Shown in pieces: positions 1-10,736 of a stretch of DNA of 64,000 nucleotides (the stretch's first letter is position 1; every line of letters starts with the position of its first letter). The DNA is taken from assembly GCF_932526225.1 (NCBI RefSeq), contig NC_064043.1, positions 9,591,821-9,655,820 of the forward strand, given 5' to 3'. The translations under genes and the position numbers were made by a program. This stretch comes from Nematostella vectensis. Lineage: Eukaryota; Cnidaria; Anthozoa; Actiniaria; Edwardsiidae. The notes beneath the pieces are model-generated. The model made no database searches. It was given only the letters and a program-made list of their open reading frames with translations, and was not told where the DNA came from.

Positions 1-84
1 CGCATTAGAAATGTTTGTGCGGTTTCCTCGGTCTACTGCCTCATATTAGTTAAAACTTGATAAAGTTCAGTTGCGCTTTTTTCG

Positions 85-405
85 TTAAAATGGAAACGGA
101 GAATCTTTCTTAGTTGTGCGAGATACATCGCCTAAGCTCTCTAAATAGCTTCGCAACTGTAAACCAGGCTGCACGGATCGGATTACCGATGTAACTATTT
201 CTCTTTCTTTGTAACCCTTTTCCAATCCGGTTTCGATCTGAGAGACTAAGGACTGATACGTTAACTTTTCCTTCTGCCCCGGCTCCCCAATTATCCCTTG
301 AATTTTAAAATCCCTATGGAATATTGTGGGTAAACTGCTGCCTTGTTTGGGAGCGGTGCCGAGTTGATTCTCGATAGCCTGTTGTTTGAGTTGAAGATTG
401 CTCAA
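85..405 (-). pseudogene. Retrotransposon gag-like fragment
   Basis: This is an open frame of 106 codons on the minus strand that begins only with TTG, so it is an internal fragment and not a complete gene. Its middle contains a GEPGQK motif, then a helical stretch with QIETGLEKGY and a PGLQLRSYLE block. I recognise this layout from gag-like proteins encoded by cnidarian LTR retrotransposons, where the segment belongs to the capsid region. No zinc knuckle, protease or reverse transcriptase lies next to it, and the reading frame ends before any such domain. The assignment comes from pattern memory, so the family (Ty3/gypsy or other) is uncertain. Confidence 0.4.
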
Positions 406-675
406 TTCCTTTTTAAAGAGTTACTGAAATCAAATCAGTTTAGTTTCACCGTCTAGCCTAACATTCCATCGACCTTTTCCCGAAAACCCCACGACTTTAT
501 CAAAAATTAGCAATTGTTGGCGTCTACTCTAGTAGATACCACTTTTTCTATATTTTTGGCTTGCTTGAAAGGACTGGGGCGACCCCGGATGTGACGCAAG
601 GTGTTTTACAATAACAATGCGAACTACAAAGAATCTCTTGGCACATTTCGATAGAAAGCGCACAAGAACGAAATA

Positions 676-1280
676 ATGTCGGATAATGAAAGTTTAAGTG
701 ACAGTGTCGAGTACTCAGCTGACAGAAGTCAGCCATCAAGCATTAGTGATTCCTACGAAGGACATTTATCGGAAGTTAGCGACGATAGTACCGAGGAGTA
801 TAGTACACGCTTCGCTCCCTACGAAGACGAACCCCTTGCGCGTCCCGGCACTATAGAGGACGAAGAAGAAGGAGAAGAAAATGTGGATTAAGACGAGCTT
901 ACACCACAGCATCTAGCGGAGAGAGAGGACGGGATCGTTCAACTAGAGCAATGGTGAGATATCTAGAGCACCTGAACTTGCGCGCGTGTTTATATTTTGT
1001 TGCTAACAATCTGAAATCTAACGGATGATTTTCAGGTGCAGGTGCGAGGGATGCAGAACTGAACGACTCGAGCATCGTTGCTGCAGAGAGATAAAAAAAC
1101 ATTGAAGCCAAGTTGGTGTGGGACGGGTCTATCGATCGGATAAAGTGCATCTGTGAGCACGAAGATTTCACATCTATGACGACGGTGTCCGTCCTAAAAA
1201 ATGTCGCGCCTCTGTTGAAGGGCAAAAATGGACAATCCTACCGTCGCAGACCTGGCGCTTCGGAGAATGAGTAAGTATTT
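676..1280 (+). pseudogene. P2X7 C-terminal-domain-like coding relic
   Basis: An ATG at 676 opens a 71-codon acidic, serine-rich segment ending at 891. About 145 bases later, after an AG acceptor-like site near 1034, comes a cysteine-rich block with the pattern C-x-C-x2-C and a downstream CC pair, then CICEHEDF, ending at a TAA near 1280. Acidic leader plus CxCxxC plus CC plus C-x-EH is the order seen in the P2X7 intracellular (P2RX7_C, zinc-binding) domain, which is common as free-standing genes in cnidarians. The block changes frame in the A7 run at about 1091-1097, so the copy appears broken, although a sequencing error in that homopolymer is possible. The usual C-terminal Tyr/Trp/Cys-rich half is absent. 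Confidence 0.4.
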
Positions 1281-2763
1281 TTAGAAATGGCAAAGCATCT
1301 GAGTAGTGTTGTTTATCTTTATTCGGTCTTCGCGCTAATTGAAAGCGCGCGCGTGCAAACAAGTGATGTGAGTATTCTACTATTACTCACAAGACTCGCG
1401 CTCTCTTGCAAACAATCCCAAATGATTTCGCGTATTGAGATAAGCATTTTCCGTGCAAGGTAATTTATCCATTCTCTTGGAGTATCTATGAGGTTATCTA
1501 CACGGTCAAAATTTTTGTCATTTGCCCGTTGCTGATGCTATGTGTATGTGTTAATCTAAAAGCGAGTTCCGTGTTAGCAAAATGAAACATTAACCATATT
1601 TACAATGTCCGTTTTCAGTTTTCTACGTGCTGTAGCGTATAGATGGATTGTTCGGTGTTTTTTTGGTTACATGGGTTGGGACAACACCCGTCCTCTACCG
1701 GCCTGTGTCTATCAAAACATTAGATCCAGATTCAACACAAGGCACCAACAAGCAAGAGGGTTTAGGAGCTCCTAGATCAGTCTCACCTATTTATTGTTTT
1801 CAAGACTGTGTAGATTTTTCGTGTATTTTTGAATGTTATGAGGAACTGGAAGGACAAGAAGTAAAATATAAATAAGGCCTAGGGTATTACTGCAATTTGG
1901 TTAAAATATGTGCCAGCTTTACTTGTGTGTTGTAATTCATACACGATTTATTGAAGAAATTTGTTATAAAACTTTAAATACATACAGTAGATTCTCATTA
2001 CATTACCAAAGTTATATAAAAAAAAGAGTCCATTATGCATGCATGGATATATATAATGACAATCTATCTTAGAGTGTACAATCACAAACCGAATAGAAGT
2101 AGTCACTGCTGGGCTGTACATGACCCTCTGCAAGATGCCCATGCGTGGCCATCCAAGATAGCAGAGTCTGCAGTGGGGTGCTCTCCTAGTGGGAACTGCT
2201 GTATCGTCTATTCTGTCAACAGTAATGTTTTGCGGCATTGCCTCTTGTTCATGAACTGAAATTCCGTTTATAAAAAGAAATATCGTACCACAGGTTAAAA
2301 ATATGCACCTGGTATAACACAGGGATGGACTATCTCTAAAATTAAACCCCCTTCAACCTAAAGATGGTATCTTTTAGTATTGAAAGCCATAGCTAGAAAA
2401 TTGTTTTGCAGGGCAGACCTGTATCATTATTTCAATTTGTTAGGGGTGTGACTGTGTGTTGGGGTGGGCTCTCTGAACTTTTGAGTATAAAAACTCTCTA
2501 CAAAAAACAAAAGGCTTTTACAATCTACCCAGGGGGGGACTCCCATAAAACCAGAGGGGGGTGATTGACAGCAAAATCAATTATTTCCTGAATTTCATTG
2601 CAATCCTTAGATGTCACCATCGAGTAATCTCTTATTAGAATATGATGATCTACTAGAGTGAGACCCCCTAAAGGGATAGCAGTTAAAATTTATAACCTAG
2701 AAGATTGCTTGATCACCCCTGTGTACCTTTATGGAGAGTCCCCCCACCCCTGGTTTGTCAGAC
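1281..2763. other. Intergenic, no gene seen
   Basis: The open frames here (for example 1648-1875 plus and 1948-2238 minus) overlap on both strands, lack coding composition and match no family that I recognise. The stretch is AT-rich with ordinary intergenic texture. Confidence 0.5.
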
Positions 2764-2928
2764 AACTCCGCTAACAGCACTTCCACTAAAATCAACACCA
2801 GCTACATCGACAGCAACAGCAACTGCTCCGCTAACAACACCTCTACTAAAACCAACACCAGCTTCACCACCAGCAACTGCTCCGCTAACAACACCTCCAC
2901 TAAAACCAACACCAGCTTCACCACCAGC
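2764..2928. repeat. 54-bp minisatellite, three copies
   Basis: Three consecutive units contain the core CTCCGCTAACAACACC followed by CACTAAAACCAACACC. Units two (2821-2874) and three (2875-2928) differ at about one position, and the first (2764-2820) is more diverged and slightly longer. Because 54 is a multiple of three, the array stays open in two plus-strand frames as Thr/Ser- or Pro-rich reading frames. I treat these frames as by-products of the repeat. Confidence 0.75.
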
Positions 2929-3004
2929 AACTTCTCAACTTTGTGCTTCATAACATGGTACTTTGCCGGCGGCAAATCGCGATAATTTTTAAGACACGAA
3001 GTAC

Positions 3005-3260
3005 CATGTTATAAAGCACAAAGTCAAATATTTTATGCAATAGACAAATAGTGCTATGTTATAAGCACAAAGTTGAATGCCGTGAACGATATACTGAAAT
3101 GTTTTAAGCAAAGACAAAATGATGAGTTTTTTAAGACACAAAGTGCGATGTTTTGAGACACAAAGTGCGATATGGTGAACTAAACCTGTAATGTTTTAAG
3201 CGATAATAAAATAGTGCTTTGTCATGACACTCAAAGTGAGTTGTCGTGACGCAAATAGTT
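3005..3260. repeat. Degenerate short tandem repeat (AAGTGCGATGTT-type)
   Basis: Phrases such as ACACAAAGTGCGAT and ATGTTTTAAG recur irregularly. The array is degenerate and no coding sense is visible. Confidence 0.45.
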
Positions 3261-3604
3261 CAAAGTCGTGACCGAAAGGTGAGTTGTTGTTAACGAAAAC
3301 CTTGAGTGGCCCTCATGGGCTTCCGTATCCAACGGCGCCGGTCAAGGATTCAAATCGCTGCTTACTCGTTTTAAAAAATGGCTAGCGGCCAGGGAAAATG
3401 ATTTAGCTCGGATGTTTTGCCACATATCGAATGTAAATGTACCCTGGCATAGGTCTGCGAGATAAAAATATTTCGTTTGTTGTATTTTACTCGCGAATTT
3501 CGACGGTATTTGAGTGCTACCAAAAATGGCGCCTCCAACCTTGTTTCTTTCCTTAGTAGGGGGAGAGAAGTCATATATTCCGTTACGAAAACCCCCCAAA
3601 ATCT

Positions 3605-4396
3605 TCCCTGCTAGCAGAGGCCTCTTTTCTCTGTATTTGGATGGGCTGGAGTTCGCGAGGAAAAGATACCTCTGCCATGGGTCGCAAGTTCGTTTGATCA
3701 AACCGCCGTCCACGATCGTGGACGAGATCCAGAGCGCATGCTCCGTTCATTAATTACTGGCCACTATTTGAGCCCACAATGACTAGCGCATGCATGAAAC
3801 GTATATCCGCTGCGGGATAATAAGCCCGCATTCGAAACGGCGTCCTCCGTAGAAATATCACGCGACGAATTATAAAAGAAGCCATTCAATGCCTTATCTT
3901 CATTCAGAATTTTCTCTCTTTTGACTAACGAGTCAATCTTCCGTTTACAGGTTTTGCATATTCTTCTGGGAATAGCTGATCTAAGTTTACCAAAAAGTTT
4001 TGTAACATTTTCTTCGAATCCAACTGTGCGATATTTACATTGAAGAAACTCGCCTGCCCAGATGTCTTGAAATTAATCCCACAAACAAGACAAAACTCTT
4101 CTTTGCTGCGTTTGTTGTCCAATCTTTTTAGTGACGTTTTAGGTGATTGAAATTGAACAGTTGTTTTCTTTTTTCGAAGGGGAGAGCTAACCGGAGTTTG
4201 ATTCATGATTTCCGACTAAACCCATGCAAAGCATATTGACAGCTTTCGCGCGATGGTACGGGTTTTGGCACGTCGGTCGCTTATTAACGCTCCCGCATGC
4301 GCAACAGAAACAGTTTCGACCCATGGCAGAGGTATCTTTTCCTCGCGAACTCCATCCCAGCGAAATACAGAGAAAAGAGGCCTCTGCTAGCAGGGA
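3605..4396. mobile_element. Inverted-repeat DNA transposon (about 0.8 kb)
   Basis: The segment 3605-3683 (CCCTGCTAGCAGAGGCCTC and onward) reappears as its reverse complement at 4318-4396 with only a few mismatches, giving inverted repeats of about 79 bp. Between them lies a 93-codon minus-strand exon-like frame with a CxxC pair. A third, isolated copy of the terminus sits at about 44697-44745 inside an intron of the NSUN7-like gene. This is typical of a dispersed, probably non-autonomous DNA transposon family. I could not identify a transposase core or a clear target duplication. Confidence 0.7.
3907..4206 (-). pseudogene. Transposon-borne CxxC protein exon (relic)
   Basis: The frame opens with ATG at 4204-4206 and encodes a basic, Ser/Pro-rich start followed by CLVCG. 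A second CxxC (CKTCKRK) follows near 3945 but lies in another frame, so a one-base disruption separates the two halves. Two CxxC pairs about 60 residues apart suggest a zinc-binding N-terminal domain of the kind found in the first exon of some cnidarian DNA transposon proteins. It lies inside the inverted-repeat element 3605-4396. Its function is unknown. Confidence 0.4.
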
Positions 4397-4587
4397 ACCC
4401 AAAATCGTATATTACACACAAATATGACAACAACAAGGCATGTTCTAAGTTGTAAGGCAATTTTATTGGCAATGTTTCACAAAAAATCGCGACTTCAATC
4501 CACTCGTTTTACCTCTAAGAATAACAGCCGATTCCAAGCTACGAACAAGCTTCGAAACCATTGCCTGGGCTACCTGTGGTCAGATAG

Positions 4588-5113
4588 GGTGACCCTAGGG
4601 GTAGGGTGACCCTATCTACCAGCTAGGGTGACCCTACCAGGAGAGCCAACTTTTTGCCATGTAAACGCGCTAGTAGGGTGACCCTAGGGGTAGGGCTTTC
4701 TATAATTGCATCAAATGACGTCAAGTTACGTAGTTCTGCGCTCGAATTTCCGCGCCAAATCAAGCATACAACAAAAAATGGCGTCTCGTCAGTATCAACC
4801 TGGCGAGTATTTCCGAAGATTCCAAGCCGAGAATATTGCGAATGAGCAGCAAAGTAGTGAGAAGAATCGACAATAAGAGGCCATAGCATTGGAAAACAGA
4901 AGCTATTGACGCTAAAGACAGAAAGATCGAGTTCAACGCCAATAGAGAACGTCTTCCCGCCATTTTGTTGTTTACGAAGCTTAGCGACCGGGCCCTAAAG
5001 ATAGCCCTGTCCCGTGTTAGCCCTAGCTTGTCGAGTTCTCATGTAAAAGAGGGCTATGTTTTGACCCTTCTGGTAGGGTGACCCTACTAGGAGGGTGACC
5101 CTATCTCCATGTA
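4588..5113. repeat. GGTGACCC-rich foldback repeat (MITE-like)
   Basis: The motif AGGGTGACCCTA, itself nearly palindromic, occurs in clusters at both ends (4588-4690 and 5072-5103) and nowhere between. The end clusters are in inverted relation. The unique centre carries only shadow reading frames. This is best read as a non-autonomous element with subterminal repeats. Confidence 0.6.
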
Positions 5114-5390
5114 AACAGGCCCTCAAAACACATACCTCTATCGGCCGCTTCCAGCACCTTTACCTGTTTACCTTCAACAAATCCCGTTTCTACACCTTTT
5201 TGACAAATCTTGATCTCTCCGTTCCTTTTTATCCAAATACCATAAGAATAACTTGTGTTGACCAGTTACTGTTCACGTTGAGATCCAGCATATAATAACC
5301 ACTCAACAAACTTGAATCCCTAAGTCTTGAACCATAAGATTCTTTCCAACTCCTGTAGATGTTTTCCCGTCTGAGCCCCCAAATGTAAAG

Positions 5391-5556
5391 TAACTAATTT
5401 ACCTATAAAATAGGTAAATCAACCTTGCCACGAATATCCCTTTATTGCACGACTCTTGTTTGTTCTCCATACAACACACTACTAAGGTTATCCTTGGTCA
5501 CCTGATATTCACGCGTCAAAAGTGCTTGACGTTACTACGTAAATATCTATCTTAAC
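5391..5556 (-). repeat. Probable solo or fragmentary LTR with primer site
   Basis: Read on the minus strand, this 166-bp segment begins TGTTAAGATA and ends TTACTTTACA, satisfying the TG...CA rule. It is followed directly by TTTGGGGGCTCAGACGGG (5373-5390), which resembles a tRNA-Pro-type primer-binding site (TGGGGGCTC core). A partner LTR was not found in the window, so this is a truncated element. It sits immediately upstream of the old plus-strand pol relic and may have been inserted into it. Confidence 0.4.
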
Positions 5557-6325
5557 ACTTAGGTGCAGTGGTAATGCAGGACGGAAGGCCAGTTGCATAT
5601 GGATCACGAACAAAAAAAATGAAGAGAAACATTACGCAAACAGTGAATTACTTGCTATTACCTGGGGGGTACAGAAGTTTCATACCTACCTTTATGGCCG
5701 GTCAGTCATTGTACAGACAGATCACAAACCGCTTGAGTCAATTTTCAAGATACCACTTAATGATGCCCCACCCAGATTACAGCGCATGCTCCTACAGCTT
5801 ACAAAGTATGATTTGAATGTCAAATGTTTCTGGTAAGCAACAAGTCCTTTCTGACTGTTTGAGCAGAGCACCCATACATATACCAGAGACACCTAGCAAT
5901 GACGATGATGAGGTTCAAGTCAACTTGGTTGACAAGTTAGGACTTGACAACTATGTTCCGTCAAAGTTTAGAAGTTGTACCAATACTGATGAGACTTCGC
6001 AGGTCGTTATGAATTATGTTCTCACTGGTTGGCCTTCAGACAGGGGACAGATCGATGAATTAGCAAGAGAATATTTTAACTACAGGGAGGAGCTAAGTGT
6101 TGAGGATGGTTTACTATTCAAGTCTGATCGAATTGTCGTACCACGAGGGATGAGAGCTGAAATACTTGATGAGATTCATGGCGCGCTAATGGGTGAGTCA
6201 AAAAGTCTATCCTATGCTAGGGCTATGTTTTCTGGCCAGGTATGAGTGCACAGGTGAAAGACAGAGTCCGATCCTGCGGAATCTGTCATGCCTTCAGGAA
6301 TCAGCAGCAAAAAAAAAATATCAGG
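5557..6325 (+). pseudogene. Old Ty3/gypsy-type pol relic, left part (RNase H to integrase zinc domain)
   Basis: Plus-strand frames spell an RNase H start (MQDGRPVAYGSRT), a connection region with LSDCLSRAP typical of gypsy RNase H C-termini, and an integrase N-terminal segment ending in CGICHAFR. Frameshifts near 5650, 5810 and 6242 break it into three frames. The relic stops at 6325, where a younger LTR element begins, and resumes at 10991 with the integrase core. The host element is therefore older and was split by the insertion. Confidence 0.7.
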
Positions 6326-6558
6326 TGTAACAGGGGATATCGGGGACTATTTCCAAAGATTTCCGAGCGGAGAAAGACTACTTTAACACACAATTTCGAC
6401 GAGATTTTGCGCTGTGTAATTATCAACACGCTCGATCGCCATTACATAACTGAACATGTCCTGACAAAGGTGCCTGACTCCGGTCCAGGCCGGCGCGAGC
6501 GCGCTACATGAACGCCTAGGACTTTTCTTAACAAGTGACCGGAAATCGCGCTCTGACA
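6326..6558 (-). repeat. 3' LTR
   Basis: A 233-bp terminal repeat running TGTAACAGGG to CTGACA on the plus strand. It matches the copy at 10758-10990 without a visible difference. It is the downstream LTR for the minus-strand element. Confidence 0.88.
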
Positions 6559-6571
6559 CGGTCCCCCCTAG
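6559..6571 (-). promoter_or_regulatory. Polypurine tract
   Basis: The minus strand reads TAGGGGGGACCG immediately before the 3' LTR. This purine-rich run is in the position expected of the plus-strand priming site. Confidence 0.45.
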
Positions 6572-6645
6572 TGGGAAACGGCGTCCCGACGTTTAACAGA
6601 ATAAACGTTAATAATAAACAATGTCTTATACGATCTCAATGTCTA

Positions 6646-9600
6646 CTAATAATGGCTTAAATTCCAGTTCCTCGAAACCTTTTGGTTCCGACAGTCTATA
6701 AGATAAATAATCGCTGTCAGTTTTCTTGACCAAACTGGATCCTCTACCAGACGCTGCGGCTTCTTGGAAACACGTCCTGATCTGGTTCTCTGCTCTGGTT
6801 CCGACTGCACATCAGAGACATCCGATGAGGCAAGGCTTGGAGGCCTTGCCGCGTGGTTCTCCACTACCGGTGGAGCTGTGTCTTCCATTTCGTCAGCTAC
6901 CTGTGGGTCTTGCTCCTCAACCTCGGCTTGAAACAGCAGCTCTGGGGGTCCCGCAGTGGGAACCCCAAACAGGTCGAGGCCATCGCTGTCTTCAGCTGAG
7001 CTGGAATCGTCCTGGGCCTCATGTCTTATTGGTCTTGGGGGCACTTGAGGTAGTATTCTCCTACGTCTCTTGCCCTCCGGTGGCCGTCTGGGTCGGCTAT
7101 TGTGATCTGGTGGCAAACCAACTGGTTGGTACGTCCTTTCAACTGGTAACAGCAAGTTCCGATGTAGAGTTCGGGCTCTACCACCCTGTTCTGGTCGCAC
7201 AGTGTAGACTGGTAAGTCGGCATGGCGCGCTTCGACTATGTGAACAGTCTCTTCCCAGCGGTCACTCAGCTTATGTTTTCCTCGGATACTCAAATTGCGA
7301 ACCAAGACCCGATCTCCTGGTTGGAGGGCTACATCACGAGCGCGAACATCATATCTCTTTTTGTTTCGATCAGCCGCTGCATCTTTCTCCTTAGAAGCCA
7401 ACTTGTAAGCATAGTCAAGCCTTGCACGCAAACTCTCAACGTAGGAAGACAAGGATTTCGTGGGTGCGATTTCCGATGCAACCCCCAATGTTACATCAAT
7501 TGGTAGCTTCGGATGTCGGCCAAACATTAGAAAGTATGGTGAGTACTTTGTGGTCTGATGCCGTGTGCAATTATACGCATGCGCCATTGATGACACGTAC
7601 TCCGGCCAACTCGACTTCTTATCTCCATCTAATGTTCCTAACATATCCAACAGGGTTCTATTAAAGCGCTCCGTCTGGGCGTTTCCCTGAGGATGATACG
7701 GGGTTGTTCTCGACTTGGTAATTCCTGCCAAAAGACATAAGTCGCGGATAACATTGGACTCAAAATCGCGACCCTGATCCGAGTGTAGACGCCTTGGAAA
7801 CCCGTAATTAATGAGTATTTTCTCCCATAGAATCTTCGCTACAGTACTCGCCTTCTGATTACGAGTTGGGAATGCCCATGCAAACTTCGTAAACGAATCC
7901 GTAACGACCAGGATGTTTGACATACCCCCTCTCCCCTCCTCAAGAGACAGGAAGTCCATCGCCAAGAGATCCATCGGCTCATTTGCTTGTAGCGAGAGCA
8001 TGGGTGCTGGCGGTGGGTCCAGTGCTTTCCGAGCAATACAACGTTGACAATTTGATACATGCGCTTCGACATCTCTGGCCATGAAGGGCCAGTAAAACCG
8101 AGACTGAATCAGATCTTGAGTACGGTCTCGACCCAAATGTCCAACATCGTCATGCAAACCCTTAAGCACTTGGGCGTGAAACTTTGAGGGCAAAACCAGT
8201 TGTAAGGATGTTTCCCCATCAACCTCTCGGCGGCGTTTCAAGGTTCCATCAATCACTACCAAGCGTTCGAATTCCTTTACTAATCTCGCTGCATTTGAGT
8301 TCAGCTTTTTTAGTTCGCGTCTTGTCGGGGGTAAACCACTAGTAACAAAAGGTAGCACTTTACTGATCACAGGGTCTGCTTGCTGTAATCCCGGCCAGTC
8401 GTTCTCTGAAATAAATGGAGTAGAAGATGGGACAAAACGTTGATGTTCCTGGAAATCTACTGCAACAGCTTCTGGTCTGGCACCAACTTGCTCGGCAACC
8501 GGGATCCATTCAGGAGTGTCGTCAGTGTCTACAACTAGTGATTGGACTATAGCTTGAAATACTTCTTTGGGGCAGGTGCTCGCTTCTTCCGATGTCTGAA
8601 GGCGTTCAAGAAATGGCTTTAAGTAGTCTTCCTTATCCTCGGGGGTGGGTTCAGACCCCTCTCGTGGTATTCTTGACAGGCCGTCCGCATCACCATTTGA
8701 CTTTCCTTGGCGATATGTTATGGTGATATCAAAGGGGGCTAGAGCTGAAAGCCAGCGGTGATCCGTAGGGGTCAGTTTCGCAGATGATACAAGGTAAGTT
8801 AATGGATTACTGTCCGTTAAGACATCACACTTTGCCCCATACAGATAGTCGCGGAACTTTTCTGCCACTGCCCATTTTAAAGCCAAGAACTCCCTTCTAT
8901 AAGCAGAGTAGTTTCGTTCGGCAGGCGTTAGAGCTCTGCTGCCATACGCAATCACCCGCAACTTGTTATGCTTCTTCTGGTAGAGTGCAGCTCCAAGACC
9001 TGATCCACTTGCGTCTATATGCAGAATAAAAGGTAACTCGAAGTCAGGGTAGCCAAGAATAGGAGAACTTGTCAAATGTGAAATCAATGTCTCGAATGCT
9101 GACTGGCATTCACTGGTCCAAGTAAACGAGGAAGGTGGCGAGGATTGTTTATGTTTCTTGGCTGGTCCTGTAATGAGTAACTGACGCAAAGGTTCTGCAA
9201 CTTTTGAGAAGTTCTTGACAAACGACCTATAGTAGCTAGCAAAACCTAAGAAGGTTTGCAGTTCCTTTGTGTTCTTTGGTGGGTTCGACAACCATTCGTG
9301 TAACGGAGCTACCTTTTCAGGGTCAGGTTCGATTCCCTCTGCAGACACTACATGACCTAGACATCTAACACGTGTCTGAAAGAGTTTACATTTGGATGGT
9401 TTCAATTTTAGACCACACTTCATGAGTCGAGTCAAAACTTCCTCGAGACGTACCATCATTTCATCGAAATTCCTCGCAAAAACAATGACATCATCCATAT
9501 AGACGACGCATGTATTATAATTGAGATCTCGCAGACAATGTTCCATCAGCCGTTGAAACGTGGCCGGTGCATTTGTGAGTCCAAACGGCATTCGAGTAAA

Positions 9601-10053
9601 CTCGAAAAGTCCGAACGGTGTTGTCATGGCGGTCTTTGGTTGATCTTTCTCGGAAATGCAAACTTGTAGATAGCCACTTTGTAGATCGAGAGTACAAAAT
9701 AGCTTAGATCCCCTCAAGGACTGAAGGGTATCCACGACTCTGGGAATAGCATAGGAATCTTTGATCGTTTTACTGTTCAGTCTTCGGAAATCCACGCATA
9801 CTCTTAAGGAGTTGTCTTTTTTGCGGACGAGAACTACTGGGGAAGCGAACGGACTTTTCGACTCTTTTATGACACCTGAGTTAAGCATATCATTAAGCGC
9901 ATTTTTGAATTCCTCAAGTTGTCCAGGTGGAACACGCCTAGTTGTCTCTTTAAAAGGACCATCATCAGAAAGATTGATCTCATGTTCAATGACGCCGGTG
10001 CAGCCCAGATCTTGCGCATCTTTAGCGAAAGCTCCTTGCATGCGATTCAACAT
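6646..10053 (-). CDS. pol: Ty3/gypsy Pol polyprotein (RT, RNase H, integrase)
   Basis: An open frame of 1135 codons begins at ATG 10051-10053; the true translation start is probably further upstream because the frame stays open toward the gag remnant. Residues about 40-230 are reverse transcriptase, with LDLQSGY (catalytic Asp near 123) and YMDD near 185-188. Residues about 335-470 are RNase H, starting with LHIDASGSGLGA. A zinc-binding HHCC motif follows near 625-670. The integrase core has its D-D-E triad in AMDFL, HSDQGRDF and HPQGNAQTERFNR. A long basic and acidic tail ends at 6646. All catalytic residues are present, so the enzyme could be functional. The protease active site is not in this frame. 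Confidence 0.9.
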   Translation of the reverse strand: MLNRMQGAFAKDAQDLGCTGVIEHEINLSDDGPFKETTRRVPPGQLEEFKNALNDMLNSGVIKESKSPFASPVVLVRKKDNSLRVCVDFRRLNSKTIKDSYAIPRVVDTLQSLRGSKLFCTLDLQSGYLQVCISEKDQPKTAMTTPFGLFEFTRMPFGLTNAPATFQRLMEHCLRDLNYNTCVVYMDDVIVFARNFDEMMVRLEEVLTRLMKCGLKLKPSKCKLFQTRVRCLGHVVSAEGIEPDPEKVAPLHEWLSNPPKNTKELQTFLGFASYYRSFVKNFSKVAEPLRQLLITGPAKKHKQSSPPSSFTWTSECQSAFETLISHLTSSPILGYPDFELPFILHIDASGSGLGAALYQKKHNKLRVIAYGSRALTPAERNYSAYRREFLALKWAVAEKFRDYLYGAKCDVLTDSNPLTYLVSSAKLTPTDHRWLSALAPFDITITYRQGKSNGDADGLSRIPREGSEPTPEDKEDYLKPFLERLQTSEEASTCPKEVFQAIVQSLVVDTDDTPEWIPVAEQVGARPEAVAVDFQEHQRFVPSSTPFISENDWPGLQQADPVISKVLPFVTSGLPPTRRELKKLNSNAARLVKEFERLVVIDGTLKRRREVDGETSLQLVLPSKFHAQVLKGLHDDVGHLGRDRTQDLIQSRFYWPFMARDVEAHVSNCQRCIARKALDPPPAPMLSLQANEPMDLLAMDFLSLEEGRGGMSNILVVTDSFTKFAWAFPTRNQKASTVAKILWEKILINYGFPRRLHSDQGRDFESNVIRDLCLLAGITKSRTTPYHPQGNAQTERFNRTLLDMLGTLDGDKKSSWPEYVSSMAHAYNCTRHQTTKYSPYFLMFGRHPKLPIDVTLGVASEIAPTKSLSSYVESLRARLDYAYKLASKEKDAAADRNKKRYDVRARDVALQPGDRVLVRNLSIRGKHKLSDRWEETVHIVEARHADLPVYTVRPEQGGRARTLHRNLLLPVERTYQPVGLPPDHNSRPRRPPEGKRRRRILPQVPPRPIRHEAQDDSSSAEDSDGLDLFGVPTAGPPELLFQAEVEEQDPQVADEMEDTAPPVVENHAARPPSLASSDVSDVQSEPEQRTRSGRVSKKPQRLVEDPVWSRKLTAIIYLIDCRNQKVSRNWNLSHY

Positions 10054-10202
10054 GATATTTACTCTCTCCTTTTGGTCAGAGTTCAGTTGGACGCCACTTA
10101 AATCAAACAGCCCGTGAAAACTACTTTTATCAATGTCCCCAATACTACCCCTATCAGGTTCGATGATTGGTTCGTGTACAGCAGAAGCTAATGAAATGCA
10201 CG

Positions 10203-10721
10203 CTAATTTCGTTCTCCCTTTGATAACAACCGGCTCATCAGATATGTTCGTGACTTCGACTGGGATTTTACATTTCCCACCATTTCGTTCTTTGCCTCTC
10301 CTTGAAGAGATTTCCTTATCTGCTCGGCTATTAATTCATTGGAATATATGGCCTCCTTTCGTGCACTTTCAACTTCGTACCTCCATACTCGGTACGACAC
10401 CCCTTTATCGGTCTGCACAAAGCCAAAGAACTGTGAGAACTGTGGTTTCGAAAAATATTGCATCGTGGTGGTAGGTGCAACAGTTTTTGGTTCTTCCTTG
10501 ATTATTATCACCTTTGAGCCCGTTACTTTGGCTTTGCACGAGTGGGCTAAAAATGCCTCAATTTTTACAAACTCCCCTTTCCATAACTCTAAACCACAGT
10601 TATACTTAGCTGTATACTTCTCCACCAGGGATTCGATAGTGATTTCTTCGGTCTCTGCCCCAAGGAGACTTACAACTCGATCGCGCTCGATTTTCATCTT
10701 TTCTTCTTCGGTAATCTCCAT
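10203..10721 (-). CDS. Gag N-terminal remnant
   Basis: The frame begins with ATG at 10719-10721, 16 bases after the primer-binding site, and gives 172 codons. The segment with YRVWRYEVE and an IRKSLQGEA helix resembles the N-terminal capsid helices of PNMA/gypsy-type gag. Downstream the frame runs into the pre-RT region out of phase. The rest of capsid, the nucleocapsid and the protease (no DTG or DSG) are missing, which indicates an internal deletion of roughly one gag-plus-protease length. This copy would need proteins from elsewhere to move. Confidence 0.6.
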   Translation of the reverse strand: MEITEEEKMKIERDRVVSLLGAETEEITIESLVEKYTAKYNCGLELWKGEFVKIEAFLAHSCKAKVTGSKVIIIKEEPKTVAPTTTMQYFSKPQFSQFFGFVQTDKGVSYRVWRYEVESARKEAIYSNELIAEQIRKSLQGEAKNEMVGNVKSQSKSRTYLMSRLLSKGERN

Positions 10722-10736
10722 AGTTTAACTCCACGG

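Noticed and set aside
2705-2985. Thr/Ser- or Pro-rich small proteins in two frames
   Set aside because: These are explained by a 54-bp minisatellite; no domain or conserved start.
6726-7394. 222-codon plus-strand open frame
   Set aside because: It is antisense to the long pol frame 6646-10053, whose domains are clear; no independent motif is present.
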